Assembly: GCF_002237595.1 (NCBI RefSeq)
Contig: NZ_CP022529.1
Location: 558,001 to 622,000, forward strand
Length of the DNA: 64,000 bases
Reading direction: 5' to 3'
Origin: Labrenzia sp. VG12
GTDB lineage: Bacteria; Pseudomonadota; Alphaproteobacteria; Rhizobiales; Stappiaceae
Shown here: one piece after another, positions 52,466 to 60,732 of the stretch
Numbering within the stretch: the first letter of the stretch is position 1
Layout: the number at the start of each line of letters is the position of its first letter
Notes under the pieces: model-generated
What the model was told of the DNA's origin: nothing
Databases searched by the model: none
Seen by the model: only the letters and a program-made list of their open reading frames with translations
Translations under genes and position numbers: made by a program

Positions 52466-53827
52466 ATGACTGTTACTGTTCGCTTCGCGCCGTCGCCGAC
52501 CGGCCATATCCACATCGGCAATAGCCGTCCTGCGCTCTACAACTGGCTTTTTGCCAGGAAGATGGGCGGACAATTCATCTTGCGGTTCGATGACACGGAT
52601 ACCGTGCGCTCGAAGCAGGAATATGCCGACTCGATCGAAAAGGACCTGCGCTGGCTGGGGATCGACCCGGATCGGACCGAGCGCCAGTCCGACCGGTTGC
52701 CGACCTATGATGTCGCTGCCCAGAAGCTGAAGGACGCCGGCCTCCTTTATCCGTGTTACGAGACACCGGAAGAGCTGGAGCGCCGCCGCTCACGCCAGCG
52801 GGCACTCGGCCGGCCGCCGGTTTATGATCGCGCCGGCCTGCAGCAGAGCGAAGAAGAGCGGGCCGCGTTTGAGGCCGAGGGCCGCAAGCCGCATTGGCGC
52901 TTTCTTCTGCCGAACCACGATGGAGACCCGTTTGAGACCCGGCGCACCGATGTTGCCTGGTCGGATCTCTGCCGCGGAGACCAGGCGGTCGATCTGGCAT
53001 CCATGTCCGATCCGGTGCTGATCCGGGCCGACGGGTCCTATCTCTACACCTTCACCTCGATTGTCGATGACATCGAGATGGGCATCACGCACATCATTCG
53101 CGGCGAGGACCACATCTCCAACACGGGTGTTCAGATCGCGATCTTCGAGGCGATGGATGCAAAGCCGCCGGTCTTCGGTCATCATAACCTGCTGACAACG
53201 AGAGACGGCGAGGGGCTGTCGAAGCGCAAGGGCGCGCTGTCGATCGGCTCGCTGCGCGAAGCCGGACTGGAACCCATGGCGGTCGCGTCTCTGGCCGTCC
53301 TGACGGGCACAAGCCAGGCCGTGGAACCGGTGCCGACAATGGATGCTCTTGTTGAAAAATTCGACCTGACGAGCGTTTCCCGGTCCGCGGCAAAGTTCGA
53401 CCCTGACGAACTGAAAGGGCTGAATGCCCGCCTGGTCCATGACCTTCCGCTTGATGCGGTGTCAGAGAGGTTGGCAGCTCTTGGCATTGAGCCGAGCGAA
53501 GCCTTCTGGATGGCAGTCCGCGGCAATTGCGAGACAGTTGATGACGCGCTGACCTACTGGCAGATCATCACCGGTCCGGTTGAAAGCCGGATTGAGGATG
53601 AAGACCGGGATTTTGTCGCGCAGGCACGCGCCTTCCTGCCGGAAGGGGACATCACCGAGGAAAGCTGGGGTGCCTGGACATCTGCCCTGAAAGCGGAGAC
53701 CGGCCGCAAGGGCAGGGGGCTGTTCATGCCGCTGAGACGTGTCCTGACCGGAATGGATCATGGCCCGGACATGAAGGCAATGTTGCCGCTTATTGGGAAA
53801 CAAAAAATTCTGGACCGACTACCCTGA
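52466..53827 (+). CDS. gltX: Glutamyl-tRNA synthetase
   Basis: 453 residues. Class I synthetase with the HIGH-equivalent HIGN in SPTGHIHIGNSRPALYNW and the KMSKS-equivalent LSKRKG in GEGLSKRKGALSIG. Charges tRNA-Glu, or tRNA-Gln as well where a GatCAB system is used. Alphaproteobacteria often carry two copies; whether a second exists outside the window cannot be told. The ATG at 52466 gives the standard N-terminus; an upstream start at 52430 is possible. The 3' end overlaps the convergent DUF2865 gene by 38 bp. Confidence 0.93.
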   Translation: MTVTVRFAPSPTGHIHIGNSRPALYNWLFARKMGGQFILRFDDTDTVRSKQEYADSIEKDLRWLGIDPDRTERQSDRLPTYDVAAQKLKDAGLLYPCYETPEELERRRSRQRALGRPPVYDRAGLQQSEEERAAFEAEGRKPHWRFLLPNHDGDPFETRRTDVAWSDLCRGDQAVDLASMSDPVLIRADGSYLYTFTSIVDDIEMGITHIIRGEDHISNTGVQIAIFEAMDAKPPVFGHHNLLTTRDGEGLSKRKGALSIGSLREAGLEPMAVASLAVLTGTSQAVEPVPTMDALVEKFDLTSVSRSAAKFDPDELKGLNARLVHDLPLDAVSERLAALGIEPSEAFWMAVRGNCETVDDALTYWQIITGPVESRIEDEDRDFVAQARAFLPEGDITEESWGAWTSALKAETGRKGRGLFMPLRRVLTGMDHGPDMKAMLPLIGKQKILDRLP

Positions 53828-55139
53828 CCGAATTCTCGCGGTCCGATGCATCCCGGAAACCGTCGTCATTGCTCTGGAATACGGGTGCAAAGGCGGCGAT
53901 TTCCGCGTCGTCCTCACTTTTTGACGAACGTGTCGACAGCACAGGCAAACCGTCTCGAAGGTCCAGGCCGGAGATAGCATCTTCGCCGGTCTTGCCCAGT
54001 CTTGCAGCCGCAAGGCTGAGGCTGGCGGTTACATCGAAGCCCTTTTCCAGATTGAACTGCGTATCCGGATCTTCATAACGCGGCAGCTGGGCGCGTTGCA
54101 GAGGCGTGCGCGCCATCGGCGAAGCGGCGCGGCCTTCATCTTCGAAGGTGCTGCCGCGGCTCGGCTGCAGGCTGCGTCGTGGCAAGCCGGAGCTGATATC
54201 CGAGAAAAATACCCGGCTGCCTGAGCCTGTGCCCAGTTCTGACCAGGCAGAGCGGGACTGGCTTGATCGGGTCTGGCGGCAGCTGCATCCCTCGACATAT
54301 TCGCTCTTGTAGCGGTTGGCGAAGGGCTGTTCGGAATAGAGCTCTCCGGCAAGCGACATCATCTGGGTCGGATCGCCGCCCGGATTGCGATAGACATAAA
54401 GTTCTGTCTGGGCAGCGGGGCAGATTTCGGAGCAGCGTGCTTCGTCATTGGCAAACTGGCGCTTGCCCGTGGAGTAGCTGACCGGGAAAAAGTACCCGTC
54501 GCAAGTCCGAACGCACAGGGTTCGGAACAGACCTCCGGAGGGCAGCCGGCGCCTGCTGCTGCTGCTCGTGGTTCTCGACTTCTTGCGAACTGCCGAGATC
54601 TCGCGGTCACCGGATGTTGCTGCCACCGGCTCGGCGCGGGATTGGGGGTTGAACAGTCTTGAAAGCAGCGACCGAGGTTTGTCGCCCTCTGACCGGGGTC
54701 GGTTGTCTGCCGATTGCGTTCTGGCCGGCGCATTGCAGTTCTGCTTCTTGATTGCAGCGCGCACCTGGCGAATGCGCTTGGGATTTCCGACACCGCCACT
54801 GGACTTTGCAAGTTGCCGTTCAATGGCCTTCAGGTTCCGGCGCATGCTCTTGATCTTCTTGTTGAGACCCTTGCATTTCGCTGACGAAACCGTGGAACAG
54901 CCGAAGTGAGCCGCATCGCGCTCGGCCGCGCTCAGGGCTTTTTGCTGCTGGCGTTTGGCAGTGCTCCACTTCTTGGCTGCGGGCGACTGTGATGAGGAGC
55001 CTGATTCCAGCTGTCGCAATTCGGATTTCAGGCTGGCGCAGCTCGCAGCTTCGGCCGCCTGTGCGCACAGCACAAGGACTGCGCCAGCCGCAATAGCGCG
55101 CGCCAAGCTGTTCGACCTGAAGGTCCCGCGACGTCCCAT
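53790..55139 (-). CDS. DUF2865-containing exported protein
   Basis: 449 residues with a signal peptide (about 1-32, cleavage near AEAAS). A helical lysine/arginine-rich part (RRNLKAIERQLAKSS) and a Ser/Arg-rich linker are followed by the DUF2865 core (LFRTLCVRTCDGYFFPVSYS; CPAAQTELYVYRNPGGD) with conserved cysteines. Function unknown; common in Hyphomicrobiales. The tail is long and acidic. It overlaps the convergent gltX by 38 bp. Confidence 0.86.
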   Translation of the reverse strand: MGRRGTFRSNSLARAIAAGAVLVLCAQAAEAASCASLKSELRQLESGSSSQSPAAKKWSTAKRQQQKALSAAERDAAHFGCSTVSSAKCKGLNKKIKSMRRNLKAIERQLAKSSGGVGNPKRIRQVRAAIKKQNCNAPARTQSADNRPRSEGDKPRSLLSRLFNPQSRAEPVAATSGDREISAVRKKSRTTSSSSRRRLPSGGLFRTLCVRTCDGYFFPVSYSTGKRQFANDEARCSEICPAAQTELYVYRNPGGDPTQMMSLAGELYSEQPFANRYKSEYVEGCSCRQTRSSQSRSAWSELGTGSGSRVFFSDISSGLPRRSLQPSRGSTFEDEGRAASPMARTPLQRAQLPRYEDPDTQFNLEKGFDVTASLSLAAARLGKTGEDAISGLDLRDGLPVLSTRSSKSEDDAEIAAFAPVFQSNDDGFRDASDRENSVRVVGPEFFVSQ

Positions 55140-55264
55140 AACCTGTCCCCTACAGCGCCTTTCCCCACGCCGTATCGGCTTTCGCCGTGTTGCACATCAT
55201 CACTGCTGCACCAATCAATAGCAACCAAAGCTCTCACGTTAGGTTAATGGGGCGCGGTTCGGGA

Positions 55265-55765
55265 TCAGGGGGTGTCATGGTCGAGGGCTGCCTGATGCAG
55301 CCTTTCAAACAGGTCGTCAAGAAGCGCTTTCTGGTCATCTGTCAGCGCTTCTTCCAGTTGCCTGGAATAGGCCAGCGCGCGTGGCACGATGTCTTCATAA
55401 ACCGCGATGCCTTCCTTGCTGAGCCGCAGGGTCTGTTCGCGCTGGTCCTCCGGGTTTTTCACCCTCTGGATCAGATTGCTTTTTTCAAGGGCTGCGACGG
55501 CGCGGCTGACCTTGGTCTTGTGCATCGACGTCGCCTGACTGACATCTCGGGCGGTCATTTCCCGGTGCTCCCCAAGCATGGCAAGCACGCGCCATTCGGG
55601 AATGCCAATGCCATAGGTGTCGGCATAGATCTTTGAAAAGGACCGGCTGACCGTTTCCGCCAGATGATTGAGCCGGTAGGGCAGAAAATGGCGCAGCTGG
55701 AGAACCGGCTGGTCTGGAACGGACCGGTGTGAGGGGTCAGTCTTGGAACCCTTGTGTGCGGACAT
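55265..55765 (-). CDS. MarR-family transcriptional regulator
   Basis: 166 residues. The winged helix-turn-helix (LGEHREMTARDVSQATSMHK; VSRAVAALEKSNLIQRVKNP) sits between dimerisation helices. MarR proteins repress divergent or own genes and release DNA on binding phenolic ligands or oxidants. The ATG at 55765 follows AGAGGTGG; the frame runs 105 codons further up without a start signal. Divergent from the MBL-fold gene with 370 bp between. A perfect inverted repeat lies 86 bp upstream. Confidence 0.9.
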   Translation of the reverse strand: MSAHKGSKTDPSHRSVPDQPVLQLRHFLPYRLNHLAETVSRSFSKIYADTYGIGIPEWRVLAMLGEHREMTARDVSQATSMHKTKVSRAVAALEKSNLIQRVKNPEDQREQTLRLSKEGIAVYEDIVPRALAYSRQLEEALTDDQKALLDDLFERLHQAALDHDTP

Positions 55766-55851
55766 GAGCTGATTGCCACCTCTGGTTTTCGTTAAGCCTG
55801 TTCGAACGTGCAGAAGAACCCTGCCGCGTTCCGGCCATTTTCTAGCACTAG

Positions 55852-55867
55852 CAAGTATAACCACTTG
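55852..55867. promoter_or_regulatory. Candidate MarR operator
   Basis: CAAGT-N6-ACTTG has perfect arms in the intergenic region upstream of the MarR gene, next to CTAG-CA-CTAG at 55842-55851. The size and dyad fit a MarR site. Assigned on position and symmetry only. The remainder of the 370-bp gap to the MBL-fold gene shows nothing recognisable. Confidence 0.35.
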
Positions 55868-56135
55868 AAAATCGCGGCAATGACAACCCGGCCTGCTACG
55901 AAAAAGTGTGAGGTCGGCAAGCAAGAACGGCAGAGAGCTTCGGTTGGGGAAGTCGAAAGACGGCATTTTACCGGACCTATCTGTTGATAAAAAAGGAATA
56001 GTTAAGGATTTCACAGGTGGAAAATTGCGAATCAGGCACGGAAGCTGAGACGCTACAGTCAACGGAAAAAGGCATGGCAAAGGCCGTGCGGAATGATGCA
56101 GGCAGTCAGGCAGCTGGCAGGAAAGCGAGACCGCG

Positions 56136-57386
56136 ATGGTAGGGATGACAAAAAGGGCCGAGACGGCACCGGGCGCGAACGAAGAGTTCGTCGAACTCGG
56201 ACGCGGTTGTTATGCCTATAGCGCGGACGGATGCTCCAATACCGGCGTGGTGATCGGAGACCGCGGCGTGCTTGTCGTCGATGGCCAGGCGACGGAGGCC
56301 CAGGCCGCAAAGGTCCTCGACAAGATCCGGGAGCTGACCGACAAGCCCGTCAAATCGGTGGTGCTGACCCATTTCCATGCCGACAGCGCGATTGGCGCTC
56401 CCGCCTTTGAGGCCGGTGAGGTGATCGCGTCCGATCTCAGCCGGCGCATGATCGAGATGCGCGGCGCGGAGGACCTGCTTGTCTCCCGCGAACGGGATCC
56501 CGATCTCTTCTCGGGTCTGCCCGCAGGTGCGGGCTGCGTCATGCCGACCATGACGATTGCCTCATCCATGTCCATCGATCTCGGCGGTCTGGACGTCCGC
56601 CTGATGCATCTCGGCCGCGGTCATACGATGGGCGATCTGGTTGTCTGGGTGCCGGCGAGCGGCGTGATTTTTGCCGGCGACCTGGTCCAGAAATCTGCCA
56701 GCCCCTATTGCGGCGACGCCCACCTTGCCGATTGGCCGCGCGCGCTCGACAGGATCACTGCTTTCCGGCCCAGTGCGCTGGTGCCGGGTCGCGGCAGGGT
56801 CGCGAACGGTCCCCAGGCCGTTGCGACCGCGATCGAGACCACGCGCGACTACGTGACCACCTTGCGGGACGCGGCTGCGGCCTGTGTGGAACAGAGCCTT
56901 GGTCTCAAGGACACGTTCTTTGCAGTCAAGGATGCCCTGTCATCGCAGTTTGCATCCAGGGATGATTTTGATTTCCATCTGCCTTTGAACGTGGCGCGGG
57001 CCTATGACGAAGCGCTCGGCCTCGACCAGCCGCAGGTCTGGACACGTGAACGCATCGCCGACTTGAAAGACGCGCTAGACGGTTCCGTTCCAGCTGCGGC
57101 TGAGGCTGTCACCGAGCCCGCTGCCGAAGAGCCTGTCGAAGACGCTGCAGTTGAAGCGGCCGAAAGCGCTGGTGCTGTCGACAATTCGGGCGAGGCGGCC
57201 CCGGATCTCGTCTCCGATAGCGACTTCGCTGCCTCTCTTGCCATGGATGCAGCCGAAGAGGACACAGACGCGGAAGATGCTCTGGATCTGACACCGGAAG
57301 ACATGGTCGAAACTTCCGAGGAAACCGGTGAGGCCCGGGAGGAAACGGTCGAACCGGACGAAAAGGTTCTTGAAGAGGCGCGCTGA
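56136..57386 (+). CDS. Metallo-beta-lactamase-fold protein with degenerate metal site and acidic tail
   Basis: 416 residues. The MBL fold covers about 15-310. The H-x-H-x-D-H motif reads H79-F-H81-A-D83-S84, so the second metal site lacks a histidine, and the usual PGHG late motif reads PGRGR. HLGRGHTMGDLVVWVP and FAGDLV are kept. Binding of one metal or a changed substrate is likely. Residues about 320-416 are an Ala/Glu/Asp-rich, probably disordered tail. Closest in architecture to quinoprotein-relay MBL proteins. Divergent from the MarR gene, which may control it. Confidence 0.85.
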   Translation: MVGMTKRAETAPGANEEFVELGRGCYAYSADGCSNTGVVIGDRGVLVVDGQATEAQAAKVLDKIRELTDKPVKSVVLTHFHADSAIGAPAFEAGEVIASDLSRRMIEMRGAEDLLVSRERDPDLFSGLPAGAGCVMPTMTIASSMSIDLGGLDVRLMHLGRGHTMGDLVVWVPASGVIFAGDLVQKSASPYCGDAHLADWPRALDRITAFRPSALVPGRGRVANGPQAVATAIETTRDYVTTLRDAAAACVEQSLGLKDTFFAVKDALSSQFASRDDFDFHLPLNVARAYDEALGLDQPQVWTRERIADLKDALDGSVPAAAEAVTEPAAEEPVEDAAVEAAESAGAVDNSGEAAPDLVSDSDFAASLAMDAAEEDTDAEDALDLTPEDMVETSEETGEAREETVEPDEKVLEEAR

Positions 57387-57418
57387 CGTCTTTCCGAAAC
57401 AGATGACCGGCAAGCTTG

Positions 57419-57448
57419 CACGCGCCCTCGGGCGCGTGTTTGTTTTTG
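57419..57448 (+). terminator. Rho-independent terminator after the MBL-fold gene
   Basis: The stem CACGCGCC/GGCGCGTG has a CTCG loop and is followed by TTTGTTTTT. It lies 32 bp after the stop and before creA. Confidence 0.8.
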
Positions 57449-57512
57449 GCTTTATGGTTGACCATGCCGTCGTGATCCCCACATGAGGGGCGTTCCCGAT
57501 CAGGAGGATTTT

Positions 57513-58028
57513 ATGCGTTTATTCATCGCCGCAACTTTGGGTATTGCCCTGATGTTTCAAGGTGCCGGGGCTGCCCTGGCTGCGGATGAACCCGATCTCA
57601 TCTTCAAGAAATCAACCGTCTGGAAGTTTCTGACCCCGGATCACAAGCTGGCCACCTATGCCATCGACGATCCGATCGTGGACGGCGTGGCTTGCCATTT
57701 CACGGTGCCGGAAAAGGGCGGTGTCTCTGGCTGGCTTGGTGTGGCCGAAGAGGTTTCCGACGTTTCGCTGGCCTGCCGCCAGGTCGGCCCGGTGACGATC
57801 AAGGAGAATTTCGAGCAAGGCGAGGAGATGTTCCGGCAGCGCCGCTCCTTCATGTTCAAGAAGATGCAGATCGTGCGCGGCTGCGATGCAAAGCGCAATG
57901 TGCTTGTTTATCTGGTCTATTCGGACAAGCTGATCGAAGGCAGCCCGAAGAACTCGACCTCGACCGTGCCGCTGATGCCCTGGGGGGATCAGGAGCCGCC
58001 CAAATGCGGGGATTTCGTCAAAGGGTGA
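57513..58028 (+). CDS. creA: CreA-family exported protein
   Basis: 171 residues with a signal peptide (about 1-24, GAALAADEP). The mature protein matches CreA: VDGVACHFTVPEKGGVSGWL, SLACRQVGPV and RGCDAKRNVLVYLVYSDKLI. Function in this family is not established. The ATG at 57513 follows AGGAGG. The convergent ArsR gene ends 25 bp beyond its stop. Confidence 0.92.
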   Translation: MRLFIAATLGIALMFQGAGAALAADEPDLIFKKSTVWKFLTPDHKLATYAIDDPIVDGVACHFTVPEKGGVSGWLGVAEEVSDVSLACRQVGPVTIKENFEQGEEMFRQRRSFMFKKMQIVRGCDAKRNVLVYLVYSDKLIEGSPKNSTSTVPLMPWGDQEPPKCGDFVKG

Positions 58029-58052
58029 TCGCCAGAGCCCGGGATCTGCCGG

Positions 58053-58394
58053 CTATTCTGCGTCCAGACTTTCCAGGTGCTTGGCGACGGGAAGGTCTTC
58101 ACCGGAACAGAAATGCTTGTAGAGCATGGCCATGATGTCTTTGACCGGTTCGCTTGCCAGCCGATAATAGATCGTGGTGCCCTCGCGGCGGGTTGATACA
58201 AGCCCTTGAGCCCGCAGAAGGGCCAGCTGCTGCGAGACGGTCGGCATCCGCATGCCGGTCTTCTCGGCGAGTTCGCCAACGGAGCGCTCTTCCTCAAGCA
58301 CCAGGCACATCAGCAGCAATCGCGGCGCGGATGCCATCATCTTCAAGAATTCCGCCGCGGATTCCGCTTTGTCTTCAAGTGCTTTGTAGTCCAT
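58053..58394 (-). CDS. ArsR-family repressor of the SqrR/BigR persulfide-sensing type
   Basis: 113 residues with the ArsR/SmtB winged helix (SVGELAEKTGMRMPTVSQQL). Two cysteines, C30 and C96, stand 66 residues apart, the same spacing as the C41/C107 pair of SqrR and C42/C108 of BigR, which form a polysulfide bridge. The metal-binding CxC of ArsR/SmtB is absent. A perfect palindrome, AACACA-TT-TGTGTT, lies 39 bp before the start and probably serves as its operator. No sulfide-oxidising genes are adjacent; the only co-oriented neighbour is a 62-aa membrane protein. Confidence 0.88.
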   Translation of the reverse strand: MDYKALEDKAESAAEFLKMMASAPRLLLMCLVLEEERSVGELAEKTGMRMPTVSQQLALLRAQGLVSTRREGTTIYYRLASEPVKDIMAMLYKHFCSGEDLPVAKHLESLDAE

Positions 58395-58432
58395 CTTCGA
58401 ATCTTGCCAAACAACCGACCGAACTTCAAGCT

Positions 58433-58446
58433 AACACATTTGTGTT
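58433..58446. promoter_or_regulatory. Candidate ArsR-type operator
   Basis: AACACA and TGTGTT are perfect 6-bp arms around TT, between the ArsR gene and the small membrane protein gene upstream. The position fits autorepression of the ArsR gene. Confidence 0.5.
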
Positions 58447-58460
58447 GCTACTGCTGTCTT

Positions 58461-58649
58461 TTAGATGCGACCGGCGACGGTGACAATGATATTGCCATTG
58501 CCGCATCCGGTGCCGGTGGTCAGGCACATGCCCTTCTGCTGGGCTTCCTGGCCAAACGCCTCGGTGCCGTCAGTGATGGCAAGGATGGCGACGAAGGGGC
58601 CGCCGAAGACCAGGGCGAGAAAGATCAGAACAAAGATGCGGTTCAACAT
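58461..58649 (-). CDS. Small membrane protein, 62 residues
   Basis: One N-terminal membrane helix (about 5-27, FVLIFLALVFGGPFVAILAI) or an uncleaved signal, then a short region with two cysteines in MCLTTGTGCGNG. The ATG at 58649 has GGAGAG before it. It is upstream of and co-oriented with the ArsR gene, 66 bp apart, with a palindrome between. Not recognised; the cysteine pair near the ArsR gene suggests a possible link to sulfur or metal stress. Confidence 0.6.
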   Translation of the reverse strand: MLNRIFVLIFLALVFGGPFVAILAITDGTEAFGQEAQQKGMCLTTGTGCGNGNIIVTVAGRI

Positions 58650-58786
58650 GGGGCTCTCCAGATGGCAATCCGTTATCGATTGACTGGAGAATAGGCGCGC
58701 GCCCTTGAACCCATGCTGAGCGGTGCATTCAGCTGCCGTTCAGCTTTCTAAAAAATGAGAAATTCTTTGTTTACAGTGGTTTATTG

Positions 58787-60454
58787 TCAGAGGTTCTGAG
58801 TCATGGCTGTTCTCAATGCTTCCAGCAGCACCTTGTCGCGGCCATAAATGTCTTTTCTGAAATGGGTCGAACCGTCCTTGTTCATCCAGGCGGTCAGGTA
58901 AGTCAGGTGGACTTCGATCGGAGCGGCCGGCTTGATAACCGTCCGTTTTTCGCTGTCGCGGATCGTTTCCCAGTGGCCAGGATTGGCGTTGACATCGGCA
59001 AGCAGCACGTCTGCGAGCTTGAACGGATTGGACACCCGGATACAGCCGTGACTGAAGGCGCGTTCGGCGCGCGAGAACAGCGATTTTGACGGCGTGTCGT
59101 GAATGTAGATGTTGAACCGGTTGGGGAACATGAACTTGATCCGCCCAAGGGCGTTGCCGTCGCCCGGGTCCTGGCGCAGGCGGAACGGAAAATTGCCGCC
59201 GGAGTAGCTGTTCCAGGCCACCTGGGTCGGGGCGATTTCCGTGCCATCCTGGAAGACGCGGATCTGTTTGCCACTGAGCGCGGAGGCATTCTGCTTCAGT
59301 TTCGGCAGGTATTCCTTGGTGGCGATGGAATAGGGGACGTTCCAGAAGGGATTGATCTCCACATATTCAAGCTGATCGGAGAAGACCGGCGTGGCGTGAT
59401 AAGGCTTGCCGACGACAACCCGTGCCGTGTGGATGGTCTTGCCGTTGCGCACCACCTTCAGGTTCTGATCGGCCAGATTGGAAAAGATGTAGAATTCGCC
59501 CAGATCGTCACGCATCCATCGACGGCGCTCCATGTTGAGCTCCATCTGGATCAGCTTTTCCTGCAAGGGAATGTTCAGTTTGGCGAGCGTGTTCTTGCCG
59601 ATCACCCCGTCGGTCGCGAGGCCGTGGTATTCCTGAAACGTCTTCACGGCCTCGACCAGGGCGCCGTCATAGGCTTCGCCATTATGGTCCGCTGCGCCCG
59701 GAATATCTTCCTCGATCAACCGCTGACGCAGGACGGCAATCCGCGGATCGTCCATGCCGGGTTTCAGCACCTCGCCGTCCGGTATCGGTGTAAATCCACC
59801 CTCGGCCGCCTTTTCCCGGAATTGGCCGAGCCGTCTCTTCAGCCGGGCGTAGTTGTCGGATTGCGGTGCGAGACTGTCGAGAAAGGCGCTGAAGTCTTCC
59901 GACCGGGCGACGGCTTTGAACAGGTTCTTCGGGTCCGGCCTGTCCGGAAACAGGTTCAGTGCCTTGTTGACGGCGTTTGGCTGGACGCGACCAGAGGAGA
60001 GGTGGGTTGCGTAGCGCAGGAACTGGACCGAGAGGTCAATGTCGAAGCGCGCCCAGTCCTGTTCGCTGGTGGCCGTTTCGGACCGCTTGATGAAGCCGAG
60101 CGGGTCGTAATTGTTCGGATTGAGCGCGTGTTCATTGGCCGCCGCCATGGCGGCGATCGTCAGATGGGCGTTTTCGGTCAACCCGTCTTCGGTGAACCAG
60201 ACCGGTGCGAAGGCGCGTTCGCCATAGTGGAGGACAAGACCTTGATCTAGGTCCGGAGACATTTCCGACTGGATGGCCCTGGCAATCGGAGTTTCCGGAT
60301 CCAGAAACTGCGGCGGGGGGACGACCTGGGTTTCGGAGGGCGCTGTCTCCGATTGCGCCCATGACGGACTGCCAGTCAACCCTCCGGACAAGGCGATGCA
60401 CAGCGCCAGAGCGATTGACGCTCGGTTATTTCGGCCGGACCAAAAGTTACCCAT
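58787..60454 (-). CDS. L,D-transpeptidase (YcbB/YkuD type)
   Basis: 555 residues with a signal peptide (about 1-32, PSWAQS). Residues about 60-230 are a scaffold domain, then a peptidoglycan-binding domain (VEAVKTFQEYHGLATDGVIG), and the YkuD catalytic domain with SHGCIRVSN carrying nucleophile Cys471. Forms 3-3 crosslinks in periplasmic peptidoglycan. The size and layout fit YcbB/LdtD. The ATG at 60454 follows AGGGGGA; an upstream frame to 60652 is not supported. Confidence 0.93.
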   Translation of the reverse strand: MGNFWSGRNNRASIALALCIALSGGLTGSPSWAQSETAPSETQVVPPPQFLDPETPIARAIQSEMSPDLDQGLVLHYGERAFAPVWFTEDGLTENAHLTIAAMAAANEHALNPNNYDPLGFIKRSETATSEQDWARFDIDLSVQFLRYATHLSSGRVQPNAVNKALNLFPDRPDPKNLFKAVARSEDFSAFLDSLAPQSDNYARLKRRLGQFREKAAEGGFTPIPDGEVLKPGMDDPRIAVLRQRLIEEDIPGAADHNGEAYDGALVEAVKTFQEYHGLATDGVIGKNTLAKLNIPLQEKLIQMELNMERRRWMRDDLGEFYIFSNLADQNLKVVRNGKTIHTARVVVGKPYHATPVFSDQLEYVEINPFWNVPYSIATKEYLPKLKQNASALSGKQIRVFQDGTEIAPTQVAWNSYSGGNFPFRLRQDPGDGNALGRIKFMFPNRFNIYIHDTPSKSLFSRAERAFSHGCIRVSNPFKLADVLLADVNANPGHWETIRDSEKRTVIKPAAPIEVHLTYLTAWMNKDGSTHFRKDIYGRDKVLLEALRTAMTQNL

Positions 60455-60732
60455 CGGAAATTCCCCCTCTGATTCCCAATCGTCAAACTTTAGGGCAGTT
60501 CTGGTGAGGCGCCAACGCCACAGGGGGCGGGATTTGGCCTTTCCTGCCATTTGCAGCCTTGACCGGCTTCCAATTTCCGGTCCATAAAGCCCGCCATGAT
60601 GACGGCCACACGGAACATCATTTCGATCACCATTATTTGCAGCTAGCGACACCGCTGGCTGTGGCCGTTCCCTCTTGGCAAAAATTCCTCTGAGACGGAT
60701 CGCCCGGCCAGCCGGCCAGGAGACCGTTTGAC

